DNA of 64,000 bases from Bacteroidia bacterium (GTDB lineage: Bacteria > Bacteroidota > Bacteroidia > CAILMK01 > JBBDIG01). Below the pieces are notes generated by a model. It did no database searches and had not been told where the DNA came from. It saw nothing but the letters and a program-made list of their open reading frames with translations. Of the stretch, positions 55,801 to 63,950 are shown piece by piece. Every line of letters starts with the position of its first letter. Positions within the stretch are counted from its first letter, which is position 1. The translations under genes were made by a program, and so were the position numbers. The DNA is taken from NCBI GenBank assembly GCA_040880525.1, contig JBBDIG010000048.1, positions 22,512 to 86,511 of the forward strand, read 5' to 3'.

Positions 55801-56162
55801 TGCTCATTGATCAATACTCAGCCTCTGATGGTGACCTGTTCCCGTATCGTTTCAAGAAATACGACATGGGCACAGTGATCGGCCAGCGCAGTTGGGGTGG
55901 CGTAGTGGGCATCCGCGGCTCACTCCCGATGATTGATGGCGGCTACCTGATGAAACCGGAATTCGCGCCCTACGATACCGAAGGCAAACGATGGATCATT
56001 GAAGGCTACGGAGTGGATCCGGACATTGAAGTGGCAAACGACCCCTGGCTCGAATACCTGGGAAAAGACCAGCAACTGGATAAAGCCATTGAAGTGATAT
56101 TGCAGCAACTGAAGGAAAATCCCGTTGAAGTACCGGAAAGACCGGAGTGGCCGGAGCGGTAA
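52884..56162 (+). CDS. Tricorn-type S41 protease with PD40 beta-propeller
   Basis: This 1092-residue exported protease has a signal peptide (FLLQVFLLLSLSVSAQ), an N-terminal PD40/TolB-type propeller (FSPDGRWIAF, LSPDGRRLL, WSPDGKHIAW and so on), a PDZ region and a C-terminal S41 domain. The tricorn-like catalytic residues are visible: His758 in NIGHAYVGGGD, the nucleophile Ser981 in YSASDGDLFPY, and a DDRGNGGGN oxyanion motif. Bacterial members degrade peptides in the periplasm or at the surface. The start is ATG at 52884; upstream TTG frames are not needed. It stands alone. Confidence 0.94.
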   Translation: MTFFTTYKQRIFLLQVFLLLSLSVSAQELNEARLLRFPAISGDQVVFMQAGDLYTVTGDSGIARRLTSHAGIEAFPRFSPDGRWIAFTGQFDGNSEVYLIPAQGGTPRRLTFTATLGRDDLSDRMGPNNMVMEWIDSSHVVYRSRGESFNAFKGKLYSQNINGGMPTQLPVAFGSWCSFSDDGNRMVYNKVMREFRTWKYYRGGMADDIWLHDLSTHETTNLSNDSAQDIFPMWHGNSVYFLSDRDRIMNLFEYNMGSGQTTKLTNFERYDCKFPSLGRDKIIFENGGWLYTYDLASGNLQKRTIYVANDYSTSLSEWKNVSSEIRESRLSPDGRRLLTSARGDVWTIPAEHGVTRNHTASSGIHDRDPRWSPDGKHIAWISDSTGEDEIWMMPSDGSQNPTQLTQGGSVYKYQIEWSPDSKKIVWSDRQQRLQFVNVMTRNVETVDESPFGEIRQYAFSPDSRWIAYNKPERESQDRIYLYSLNEKAFFPATSGWYNSGQPEFSDDGKYLFFVSNRNFEPVYSQTEWNHAYVDMAQIFLITLAKDTKNPLEPELDEVKPPDVQKLEEGDSLDKPEKVPPPSEINVKVDRDGLINRTVALPGEGSRYFGLTSRDGNLYYMKRGFNDDKSQLKMYDFKARKEQDLGQVDGYHIAFAAKKMLVKQGKSFSIIDLPKGKIEIKEKVDLSAMQKHVDLQKEWRQIFSESWRQMRDFFYAPNMHGVDWADMRAKYEPLLPYVRHRNDLTYIIGEMIGELNIGHAYVGGGDHPKATRIKMGLLGAKLTKDASGYFRIDRIMEGENWNKTIKAPLTEIGVNVTEGDYIIAVNGQETNEVDNIYRLLAGKGGDMVELLVNSSPSKTGARKVYTKALDNEAGLFYYNWVQRNIEYVDSASNGQVGYLHIPDMGPGGLNEFVRHFYPQMNKKALIIDDRGNGGGNVSPMIIERLNRQIAMFNVQRNSSPYQNPYQMLLGPKVVLIDQYSASDGDLFPYRFKKYDMGTVIGQRSWGGVVGIRGSLPMIDGGYLMKPEFAPYDTEGKRWIIEGYGVDPDIEVANDPWLEYLGKDQQLDKAIEVILQQLKENPVEVPERPEWPER

Positions 56163-56234
56163 AGACCTAGGTGGATTAATGCGTCAGGGAAGGCTAAATC
56201 ATAATTGCCGGTGAGGTCAAATAATTCACTGCGT

Positions 56235-57245
56235 TTATATCCTGCCGTGCAGTGTCCTAATAAATCGAAGATTTACCGATACACGGGGGATTTTCTTTGC
56301 TTTAAGTTGATTTGGAGAGTCTAAATTCTCCGCATCGAAAACCGGTCGGAAACAAAATTCAGCACCTACCAGCGAACCATAAGGAATCTTTGATGGACGT
56401 GAAGGTATGAGCAATTCCCAGCCCAAGCGAAAACCCATATTGTTGAAGTCCATAGGGGGAGGAACTGATTCAAATGGCTCATATTGATCGCCAAATTGAT
56501 GATGAAGATTGTAATTGCCGGCAAAACCTAGCATGAGATCAATGTAATAAGAATGTACAAGAGTTCTTTCGCTTTCGAATTCATCCTCTGTTTCGATTCT
56601 CAGGTGCTGGAATCTATTAGCAGAGAGGCCTATTGCCAGAGAATTCATGCTATAAGAGGTAAGGAAGGTATTGTTGTCTATATCCAACAAGAAACCAGAG
56701 GTCACGGAAGTGTTATAATTATGATACCCAGCACGGACACCGAAGCGAGTAGCTGTACTCACCTCCATTTTCGTAATATAAATGATTTCGTTTCCATCTA
56801 TCACCTCCGAAGTCAATACTATATTTCGCTGCGGAAAGGTTTTTTTTTCTGCGAAATAAAATGCCGCAACAAGATTGGCCCTATTGAAGGGCTTTAGCTC
56901 AATTTTATTACTACCATTTGAGGGACCGTCTCCCAGGGTAATATAGCTACCTTTAGGGAAATCAAACAAAGAAATAGGCGCCATTAAGTAATCGAACTGA
57001 AGCATAATCGTATTATTCCAAAAATACCGGACTGATCCTTCAAAACCTGCGGCATAAGGTATATCAATCCCCAAACCTAGTCCACCGTACAAATTGTAAA
57101 TATTATCAGGATTGTTATCTAAAACCCTAAAAACAATAGTGTCGCCTCCACCTTTGCTGGTAGCGGTATAAACTTGTGCCTGTGCAGAGAATGCTATCGC
57201 TGCATTTGTGATAAGAACGATTAATATTCGGTAAAATAAAGTCAT
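56235..57245 (-). CDS. Exported envelope protein, possible outer-membrane barrel
   Basis: The ATG at 57245 gives 336 residues with a signal peptide (ILIVLITNAAIAFSAQAQ). The mature part alternates short hydrophobic strands with polar turns (GLGLGIDIPYAAGFEGSVRYF; HLRIETEDEF), consistent with a beta-barrel or beta-rich surface protein, and it has GFRLGWELLIPS near the end. It has no recognised family. It ends in HGRI, without a barrel-type terminal aromatic. Confidence 0.75.
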   Translation of the reverse strand: MTLFYRILIVLITNAAIAFSAQAQVYTATSKGGGDTIVFRVLDNNPDNIYNLYGGLGLGIDIPYAAGFEGSVRYFWNNTIMLQFDYLMAPISLFDFPKGSYITLGDGPSNGSNKIELKPFNRANLVAAFYFAEKKTFPQRNIVLTSEVIDGNEIIYITKMEVSTATRFGVRAGYHNYNTSVTSGFLLDIDNNTFLTSYSMNSLAIGLSANRFQHLRIETEDEFESERTLVHSYYIDLMLGFAGNYNLHHQFGDQYEPFESVPPPMDFNNMGFRLGWELLIPSRPSKIPYGSLVGAEFCFRPVFDAENLDSPNQLKAKKIPRVSVNLRFIRTLHGRI

Positions 57246-57271
57246 GGGTGAATTTTTTAGAATGTAGGAGA

Positions 57272-57279
57272 CAAAAGTA
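57272..57279 (-). promoter_or_regulatory. Candidate -7 element for the 56235-57245 gene
   Basis: Read on the minus strand, TACTTTTG matches TAnnTTTG and lies 26 bases before the ATG at 57245. Confidence 0.4.
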
Positions 57280-57403
57280 TACAAAAAACCGATTTTGTCG
57301 CTACAGCCTTTCTTTCCCCCAAACGGCCAATGCTTCCCGCTGATAATGTGATGATTATAATAATTGTGCAGCCTTAAATTATTTGATTCAAGTAATCCTT
57401 GGA

Positions 57404-57502
57404 AGGGCTTTGTGCGCAGGAGATTCCTGATATCCCCTATCGCGAAATTCAGGAATGACAGGCTTGTTTGTATTCAATATCTTATCCTATTCGCGGTATA
57501 AA
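57404..57502. repeat. Second repeat family, copy 2
   Basis: This is related to 30915-31014 over almost its whole length: the same core palindrome (57423-57456, one base shorter) and the same flanks GCAGGAGATTCCTGATAT and GAATGACAGG. It sits in the 364-base gap between the 56235 gene and the DUF3667 gene, which otherwise shows no gene. Confidence 0.82.
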
Positions 57503-57609
57503 TGCCGTGGATACTTAAGCATCCGCCTCACCCGGCAAATTATATCTCCAAAATCCTGACAGCGATAAAGAATTTCCGATTTGCTACTTTCGGTGCTTAA
57601 ATTTTCATT

Positions 57610-58479
57610 ATGGATCATAGCAAAACTTCCGATGAACCTGCCGGGAATCGCTGCCTGAATTGCAGCAACAGCTTTACCGGCAGTTACTGCAATCGCTGCG
57701 GTGAGAAGATCCTGGAGCCGCAGGAAAAGACGATTCGCCACTTCCTCGAAGAATTTGTGCAGGCCATAACATTTGCTGATAATAAGCTTTGGCGCACTGT
57801 AAAGCTGCTGTATACCAGACCGGGCGTTCTGCCACGAAAACACATGGAAGGATTGCGCAAACCGTTTATCGCCCCGCTCGCTTTGTTTTTTATTGTCAAC
57901 CTGCTTTACTTTTTCTTCCAGCCTGTTGATTCTTTTAACAGCTATTACTCCTCGCAGGTGAAACACCAGAAATACAGTGAATGGGCAGCTCCGGTGGCCA
58001 AGAACCAGCGGGTGGAGCGGGGCTGGACAGAGGAATACTTTGAGCAGCAATACAATCTGCATTCGTCCAATCTGTCAAAACTCATGTTGATCCTGCTGCC
58101 GGTAATGTTTTCATTTCCCCTGCTGCTGTTGTTCAATTCCCGCAAATATTATTACATAGACCACCTCGCCTTTGCCCTGAGTTTTATAGCATTCCTGTTT
58201 CTTACTTTCTTTATTGTTGCGCCATATCTTCTTAGTGGAATTGTTTTATTAATAAATAAATTATCAGGATCAAATATTTCTTTAGACATTAATGATGGGA
58301 AAATTACCCTTGCAGTATTGTTATTGGCTGCAATTTATCTTTCCATTGCAATGCGAAATTTTTATCAACAAGCCTGGTGGTGGCTCGTTCCGAAGGCTTT
58401 ATTGCTAATGGTTTCTTTTATCGTGATCATGTTACTCTACAGATTTATTCTTTTTGTGGTTACGGTTTATACGGTTTGA
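57610..58479 (+). CDS. DUF3667 membrane protein with zinc ribbon
   Basis: This 289-residue protein has an N-terminal zinc ribbon (CLNCSNSFTGSYCNRCGEK, about 15-35), then the DUF3667 core with HFLEEFVQAITFADNKLWRT, and 4-5 hydrophobic segments in the C-terminal half. It is an inner-membrane protein common in Bacteroidota. Its function is unknown. Confidence 0.92.
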   Translation: MDHSKTSDEPAGNRCLNCSNSFTGSYCNRCGEKILEPQEKTIRHFLEEFVQAITFADNKLWRTVKLLYTRPGVLPRKHMEGLRKPFIAPLALFFIVNLLYFFFQPVDSFNSYYSSQVKHQKYSEWAAPVAKNQRVERGWTEEYFEQQYNLHSSNLSKLMLILLPVMFSFPLLLLFNSRKYYYIDHLAFALSFIAFLFLTFFIVAPYLLSGIVLLINKLSGSNISLDINDGKITLAVLLLAAIYLSIAMRNFYQQAWWWLVPKALLLMVSFIVIMLLYRFILFVVTVYTV

Positions 58480-58565
58480 ATCTATGCTGTAAATATGTGT
58501 TGCAATCCCATTTTTCATTGTGGACTTAGACGCGGCTTTAATTTATTTTAAAGCTTGAGTTTCCT

Positions 58566-59060
58566 CTACAAACGTTGGCCAACCAGCTCTTTGTTGTCTT
58601 TTATGAGCGTTTTGATTTTGCCTACAGCTAAGTCAAGTCCTTCAAAATATTTATCACTCCTAAAGTTTGGTGCCATGTCGTCTCTTATAATCTGCGCAGC
58701 TATTTCGTCTTTTATTATTTTTTCGAGTCCATAACCAACTTCAATTCTCATCTGTCTGTCCTGAACAGCAACTGTGATTAATATTCCATCATCAAACTCT
58801 ACCCGTCCTATTTTCCAAGTATTGGCTATTCTTAGCGAATAGTCTTCAATTTTCTCTCCGTCTAAGGACAATATTGTTAAAATGAAGATTTGTGAACCGA
58901 TACTTTGTTCTAATTCTTTGATATACTCCGCCAGCTTTGATTCTTGATCTTCAGTCAAAATATTTGCATTGTCATTTACATAGGAAATTTTTTGCCTATC
59001 ATTTCGTCCGCATGCAGTGATAAGGAGTCCTATAAAAAATAACGCGTATACTATTCTCAT
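58566..59060 (-). CDS. TPM-domain lipoprotein
   Basis: The ATG at 59060 gives 164 residues with a lipoprotein signal (IVYALFFIGLLITAC; Cys at about 17). The mature part is a TPM (YgcG-like) domain: YVNDNANILTEDQESKLAEY near 27 and ILITVAVQDRQMRIEVGYGLE near 96. TPM proteins are periplasmic and often have phosphatase-like or repair-related roles. The family is certain; the specific role is unknown. Confidence 0.92.
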   Translation of the reverse strand: MRIVYALFFIGLLITACGRNDRQKISYVNDNANILTEDQESKLAEYIKELEQSIGSQIFILTILSLDGEKIEDYSLRIANTWKIGRVEFDDGILITVAVQDRQMRIEVGYGLEKIIKDEIAAQIIRDDMAPNFRSDKYFEGLDLAVGKIKTLIKDNKELVGQRL

Positions 59061-59248
59061 GTCTTGTTGATTTAGTGAATGGACCTCAACGAGGAGCAAA
59101 ACACCATTGCGTGTTTCCGTTTTGTCCGCACCGGATTCTCCCCCCGGTTTACATGCCAAAAGTATATATAATTCACTTATTCGGTTCACACATTTTATAT
59201 TGATATACGACCGTGCATTGCTATCTATCCAGACAGTCTCTTATCTTC

Positions 59249-61198
59249 TCACCGTGCGCTATGTTTCATCAATTTTTGCTCATAAAATTCTTCCCCGGCC
59301 TGGAGCCGCACGATGTATAATCCCGGACTTAAATTTTGAATTCCGAAAGTAAAAAAGCGCGGATTAAGCTCACTGACCTCGTACTGTCCCGTTAAAACCT
59401 GCTTTCCGCGGGAGTCGAAAATCTCAATTCTGACGGGCTGCAATGTTTGGGGCTGGTAGTCGAGTTGAAGCACATTTTCAGCAGGATTGGGGTAGATGCG
59501 AAATGGCGACAATGTTTCATCCGTCAGCCGGGTGATTTCCGTGCTGTCCGTAACGATCCACAGATCAGGATCAAAAATGATGGAATCAACCGGGAAACCA
59601 ATGTTGGCGCTGAACTGCTGTCCGCTGTAAGTATGCTGGAAAACCACGGTCGTATCCCGGCCCTTTCCTGCGAACTGAATGGGCACCGGCATTTCAAAGA
59701 AAGGCACCATCCAGGCAGAAGATCGCTGACGGATGGTAAGTTCCACCGCTTCTCTCTTCTGTATCCATTCAACAGAATAAATCGGGTGGCCCTGCCCATA
59801 GATCCAATCCTCAAAAAATTCCGTGAGCGAGGTATCAGATGTGGCCTCGAGGTGCTGCCTGAGATCTTCGGTAATGGCAAAACCATACGCCAGTTCAGGA
59901 TCTTCCAGATAATTACGAATCCCGTCAAAGAAGGCCTCGTCTCCTACCACCCAGCGCAGCATGTGCAATACCATCGCACCTTTGTTATAGGTAGTGCGTC
60001 CGTCAAAAAGCTGCCATATAAAAGTAGTGTCATATTTATAAACGGACCCATGCCAAGACCCGGTAATATTGTCAATCATCAACTGCTTCCAGTCATGCCA
60101 GTTCCTGTCACCCATTCCGCGTTCGTAGCACAATCCGGAGGCATAAGTGGCAAAACCCTCGTTGAGCCAGAGGTCGTGCCAGCTCCCGCAGGTTACCTTA
60201 TCACCAAACCACTGGTGCGCCAGTTCATGCGCCATCAGTTCATAGGAAAAGTTTTGCATAAAGCTCATGGTTTGATGCTCCATGCCGCCTCCCCACCCAA
60301 ATTGTGCATGTCCGTACTTCTCTTTTTCAAAAGGATAATCGCCAAAAAGCTCTATAAAAAGTTGCATAATGGGTATCAGTCGTGCTGTATTGACTTTGTA
60401 TTCGGGATAAAACTCCGGATAGATATAATTCAGCACTTCGAGAGAATCTCCATTATCCAGCGGTACGTAATCCGAATAGAAAACATAGTCGGTCACCGCA
60501 ATGGCCACCAGGTAAGTGGCGATCGGGTAGCGATGCTTCCAGTGATACACCATCCGGCCATTGACGGAATCTTCCCACGTCAGCAGGCCATTGGAGGCAG
60601 CCCTGTAGTCCATAGGCGTGGTAACGATAATGTCAATAGAATCTGCCTTATCGTCCAGCGTTTGTTTGCACGGCCACCAATCTTTTGCTCCATAGGGTTC
60701 ACTCAGCGTCCAGATAATATGGCTCTGCCCGTGGAAATCCTGCACAAAAGAGCCGTGGCCCGTAGTGGGTGGAATCCCGTGATAATAAATGGTAAGCGAA
60801 TCCTTCCCGGGAAATGGAAGTGGGCGCGGAGTAATATCAATTGTAAGCAGGTCATCGGCAGCGGAAAAAAAAGGCATAGGGCTTCCGTTATAATAAACAG
60901 AGTCGCACACGAGGGAATCCGAGAAGTTTAGGATAATAGGGCTGCCATTGCTTGCCTCATATTGATAAAAAACCGTCACAGCTCCTTGTATGAATTTCAC
61001 TGCCGGGTCAATCTCTACCGCAAGTCGATAATATAACACATCGAAGTTATCTTGCTCCGGAGTTTTCTTAAAAGCCGCCCGCTGTTCAAATCCTTCCGTT
61101 TTAATGCGGTAATGCTCCCACAACGAAGAATCCAATTGAGCCGAAGCAGGAAAAGCAAAAGCGAGGCAAAGCAGCAGGGGAAAGTAAGCGTATTTCAT
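59249..61198 (-). CDS. M1 family aminopeptidase with T9SS type A tail
   Basis: This 649-residue protein has a signal peptide (FPLLLCLAFAFPASAQ) and an M1 zinc aminopeptidase domain. The exopeptidase motif is GGGMEHQTMSF, the zinc site HELAH at residues 324-328 with the downstream Glu in LNEGFATYASG. The last 80 residues are a T9SS type A sorting domain (FRIYPNPAENVLQL ... LSPGLYIVRLQAG), so it is exported to the surface or medium. It is a probable secreted peptidase for nutrient peptides. Confidence 0.95.
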   Translation of the reverse strand: MKYAYFPLLLCLAFAFPASAQLDSSLWEHYRIKTEGFEQRAAFKKTPEQDNFDVLYYRLAVEIDPAVKFIQGAVTVFYQYEASNGSPIILNFSDSLVCDSVYYNGSPMPFFSAADDLLTIDITPRPLPFPGKDSLTIYYHGIPPTTGHGSFVQDFHGQSHIIWTLSEPYGAKDWWPCKQTLDDKADSIDIIVTTPMDYRAASNGLLTWEDSVNGRMVYHWKHRYPIATYLVAIAVTDYVFYSDYVPLDNGDSLEVLNYIYPEFYPEYKVNTARLIPIMQLFIELFGDYPFEKEKYGHAQFGWGGGMEHQTMSFMQNFSYELMAHELAHQWFGDKVTCGSWHDLWLNEGFATYASGLCYERGMGDRNWHDWKQLMIDNITGSWHGSVYKYDTTFIWQLFDGRTTYNKGAMVLHMLRWVVGDEAFFDGIRNYLEDPELAYGFAITEDLRQHLEATSDTSLTEFFEDWIYGQGHPIYSVEWIQKREAVELTIRQRSSAWMVPFFEMPVPIQFAGKGRDTTVVFQHTYSGQQFSANIGFPVDSIIFDPDLWIVTDSTEITRLTDETLSPFRIYPNPAENVLQLDYQPQTLQPVRIEIFDSRGKQVLTGQYEVSELNPRFFTFGIQNLSPGLYIVRLQAGEEFYEQKLMKHSAR

Positions 61199-61324
61199 AG
61201 GCTGAATTTAAGCTGCGAATTTGCGGGGAAATATCGTTCCAAAGGGGTATAGCTCCTTTCGCTATTGCTTGTCATCTTTCCATACTATTGGCTTTTTGCC
61301 AGGGCCGAATTAAGGTATGCGTAA

Positions 61325-61423
61325 TTATTCCACCTTCAACAACTTCACAGTTTTAGAAAACCGGTCAGATGATATTCTGAGCGAATAAAAACCAGCATTA
61401 AGATTTCGCATAGGCCAGTCTTT
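61325..61423 (-). pseudogene. Remnant of a T9SS type A C-terminus
   Basis: In the 352-base gap before the XRE gene, the minus strand encodes MRNLNAGFYSLRISSDRF and KTVKLLKVE before a stop. This is the typical final motif of a T9SS type A sorting domain (L-x-x-G-x-Y-x-L-x-I ... T-x-K-L-x-K). The frame is closed by a stop just upstream, so the gene it belonged to has been lost or decayed. The rest of the gap shows nothing. Confidence 0.55.
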
Positions 61424-61550
61424 TCAATTGATTAAAGGAAATTTTATTTCAGATTTTTTGGTACCCTGAATTTTTCAGCTTTTAGCCCTATGCTCTTTTT
61501 TCGGGAATTCTCCTTAGTTTAGCATTCTCAAATCTCTATCAGTAAAAGAC

Positions 61551-62339
61551 ATGAATCATCTGAAATCAAATCTTAAATTCTTGCGGAAACAGAAGGAACT
61601 GCGGCAGGAGGACCTTGCACGTAAAGTTAACGTGAGCCGGTCGCGGATTGGCGCGTATGAAGAAGGCCGGGCCGAACCCAAGCTGGTTACGCTTCAGAGT
61701 CTCGCTCATTTCTTTAAAGTTTCGCTGGACGACCTGCTGACCAAAAGCCTGGAAAACAATACGGAAAACCTCGCAGATCTGCACGAACGGGGTGATAACC
61801 TCCGGGTGCTGCCTGTGGTGGTAAACGACCGAAACGAGGAGCTAATATCCCTGGTACCCATTTCGGCAGCAGCAGGATACCCGCAATACATGGCTGATCC
61901 GGAATTTGTGGAGCGGCTGCCTAAATTCAGCCTGCCGGTAAATGAAATATCAGCCAACCGCACTTACCGCGCTTTTCAAATAAAGGGTGACAGCATGAAA
62001 CCGCTGCCTTCAGGGGCCTACATTCTTGGAGAGTATGTGCAGAACTGGCGCGAGATCCGGGATGGCAAATGCTACGTGCTGATAACCCGCAATAACGGGC
62101 TGCTCTATAAGCGGGTAGATAACTACATTGCTGAAGATCGCAGCCTCATCCTCCGCTCAGACAATCTTCATTATGATGCATTTTCAATACCCGTAGAGGA
62201 GGTGCTGGAAGTTTGGAAGGCTATCGGTTTTTTGTCCTTCGAGCTGCCCGACCCGCGCCACGACAACCTCAGCCTCCAGCAACTCGCCAGTTCCCTCACC
62301 TCCCTCCAGCAAGAGGTGCAGGACTTGAAAAAGGTATAA
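61551..62339 (+). CDS. XRE-type regulator with S24/LexA-like C-terminal domain
   Basis: This 262-residue protein has an N-terminal helix-turn-helix (LKFLRKQKELRQEDLARKVN, then GAYEEGRAEPKLVTLQSLA) and a C-terminal S24 LexA-like domain with FQIKGDSMKPLPSGAYIL and TRNNGLLYKRVDNYI. Such proteins are phage-type or general repressors. The Ser of GDSM is present and the Lys in LLYKRVD fits the catalytic Lys, so self-cleavage is possible. It stands alone with no adjacent phage gene. Confidence 0.92.
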   Translation: MNHLKSNLKFLRKQKELRQEDLARKVNVSRSRIGAYEEGRAEPKLVTLQSLAHFFKVSLDDLLTKSLENNTENLADLHERGDNLRVLPVVVNDRNEELISLVPISAAAGYPQYMADPEFVERLPKFSLPVNEISANRTYRAFQIKGDSMKPLPSGAYILGEYVQNWREIRDGKCYVLITRNNGLLYKRVDNYIAEDRSLILRSDNLHYDAFSIPVEEVLEVWKAIGFLSFELPDPRHDNLSLQQLASSLTSLQQEVQDLKKV

Positions 62340-62566
62340 AGACTTAAGCGCAATCACGTACTTCAACTACTTTCCCGGAATATGCACAGCTACTATTACA
62401 AACCCGATTGCCAGGACGCATATGCGCAGGGAAATAGCATGCACCTTCAACAGGATGCAACCTAAAAAATCTTCCCTACATTTGGCAACGAAGCCGGGGT
62501 TCATGTAAAGTGGATATAAACGCAATTGCGTATATATATTCGTTAGCGGATATTAATAAGGACAAC

Positions 62567-63940
62567 ATGGAAAATGATAAACTAAACATAGATCAATTAG
62601 AAAAGGAGAAATTACTTCTTGAGATTGAAGAGCTCAAGAATCAAATTACTGGTTCTGAGAAAGGCAAAGTATGGAAAGATTATTATAAACCTTTAATACC
62701 TGTTCTTGTAACTCTCATAATAGCAATTTTCGGGTGGATAATAACACTCGATTTCAACAATTCTCAGATAGAAATTGCTCAAATTGAAGCATCATTATCT
62801 TATATAAATACTATCTCGGAAATACAGGATAGCTCTGCTCAACTAAAACGACAAGCGCAGACGGTAATTGCTCCCGTTCTACCACCTGAAACAAGTTTTA
62901 ATCTTGCTGTTGACGAAGTAGAAAATAATCCAAATCTATTGGCAGTGCTAATCCGCACTTATCCAAAAAACTTTTGGGAATACTTAATTCCACATATTGA
63001 AAATTATCCACAGATTTTATCAGATTCCGACAGTAGCACTGCAAATAATTATTCAATATTCGATTTCCTGGATAAAAAGAAGTTAATAAATTCGTACTAT
63101 CAAATAGTAACTTCTGAGGAATATGACTCGCCTGAGAGAGTTTTTGGTCTCATTAATTATTTTACATATTTGGATTCAAAATACAAAAATTCAAATTTTG
63201 GAAATTATATTCCTCAGGGAAAAAAGAAGCAACTAGAATATCGACTATTATCAACTGTACAAAATTCATCAAACAATATTCTGAAAGCAGATATTTCTAA
63301 GGCATCTTCTGTTATTTTAGATCAGTCAGGGTCAGACAAGAAATATTCTGAATTGGCAGCTAAATTTTTCTGGGAAGATTATGATGTAAGTTTTGGGGAA
63401 ACACCAAGTATAGATGGCGTTGATCAATTCATTTATAGAGAACGCTTCTTGCCAAATCCGAATGTAACCTTCATAGGATATCCTCAAGAAACCCATATGT
63501 TAGATTCACTTAGTACAAGTTTATATACTAAGCTGTCAGATATTGACTATCAATCTCTTGAGATAGATAGGATTGAAACTATACTGTATTCATACATCGA
63601 AGGTGGCAATATCAATGCACCAACTACACCTTATCTAAAGCCGGATCACTCATTAGAAATAGTGAAGATGATCTTGAGTTCTCTTACAACGGAAGAGAAA
63701 AGACGTGAATTTTCAGAATACTTAGGCAGTTCTGCAGGCGACTTACTCTTTAGTAGTATTGCTTATCCAGATGGATCAAATGAAAGAGTTGGGAAGGAGT
63801 TTTCTGATCAAATAATAAAATGGTACAGATCATTTTGGAATGAAGACTGGCATAAACCAGAATTCTTATCAACTATAATTGATAAATATCCAGATCTTAA
63901 ATCTAAAATTGATAAGAAATGGGGAGTTGAAATAGATTAA
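62567..63940 (+). CDS. Membrane-anchored hypothetical protein
   Basis: The ATG at 62567 gives 457 residues. Residues about 1-30 are a charged coiled-coil (LEKEKLLLEIEELKNQI), followed by one membrane helix at about 45-65 (LIPVLVTLIIAIFGWIITL), and a large soluble part with no recognised motif. It has no cleavable signal, so it is a type II or tail-in protein. Base composition is AT-richer than its neighbours, hinting at recent transfer. The group II intron-like end at 63951 lies directly after its stop. Its function is unknown. Confidence 0.75.
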   Translation: MENDKLNIDQLEKEKLLLEIEELKNQITGSEKGKVWKDYYKPLIPVLVTLIIAIFGWIITLDFNNSQIEIAQIEASLSYINTISEIQDSSAQLKRQAQTVIAPVLPPETSFNLAVDEVENNPNLLAVLIRTYPKNFWEYLIPHIENYPQILSDSDSSTANNYSIFDFLDKKKLINSYYQIVTSEEYDSPERVFGLINYFTYLDSKYKNSNFGNYIPQGKKKQLEYRLLSTVQNSSNNILKADISKASSVILDQSGSDKKYSELAAKFFWEDYDVSFGETPSIDGVDQFIYRERFLPNPNVTFIGYPQETHMLDSLSTSLYTKLSDIDYQSLEIDRIETILYSYIEGGNINAPTTPYLKPDHSLEIVKMILSSLTTEEKRREFSEYLGSSAGDLLFSSIAYPDGSNERVGKEFSDQIIKWYRSFWNEDWHKPEFLSTIIDKYPDLKSKIDKKWGVEID

Positions 63941-63950
63941 CAATCCGCCA

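Noticed and set aside
57487..58062. Open frame on the minus strand over the DUF3667 start
   Set aside because: It overlaps a clear DUF3667 gene with its zinc ribbon and has no recognisable features of its own.
59447..60931. Long 494-codon open frame on the plus strand
   Set aside because: It is wholly antisense to the M1 aminopeptidase, whose motifs are unmistakable; a chance shadow frame.
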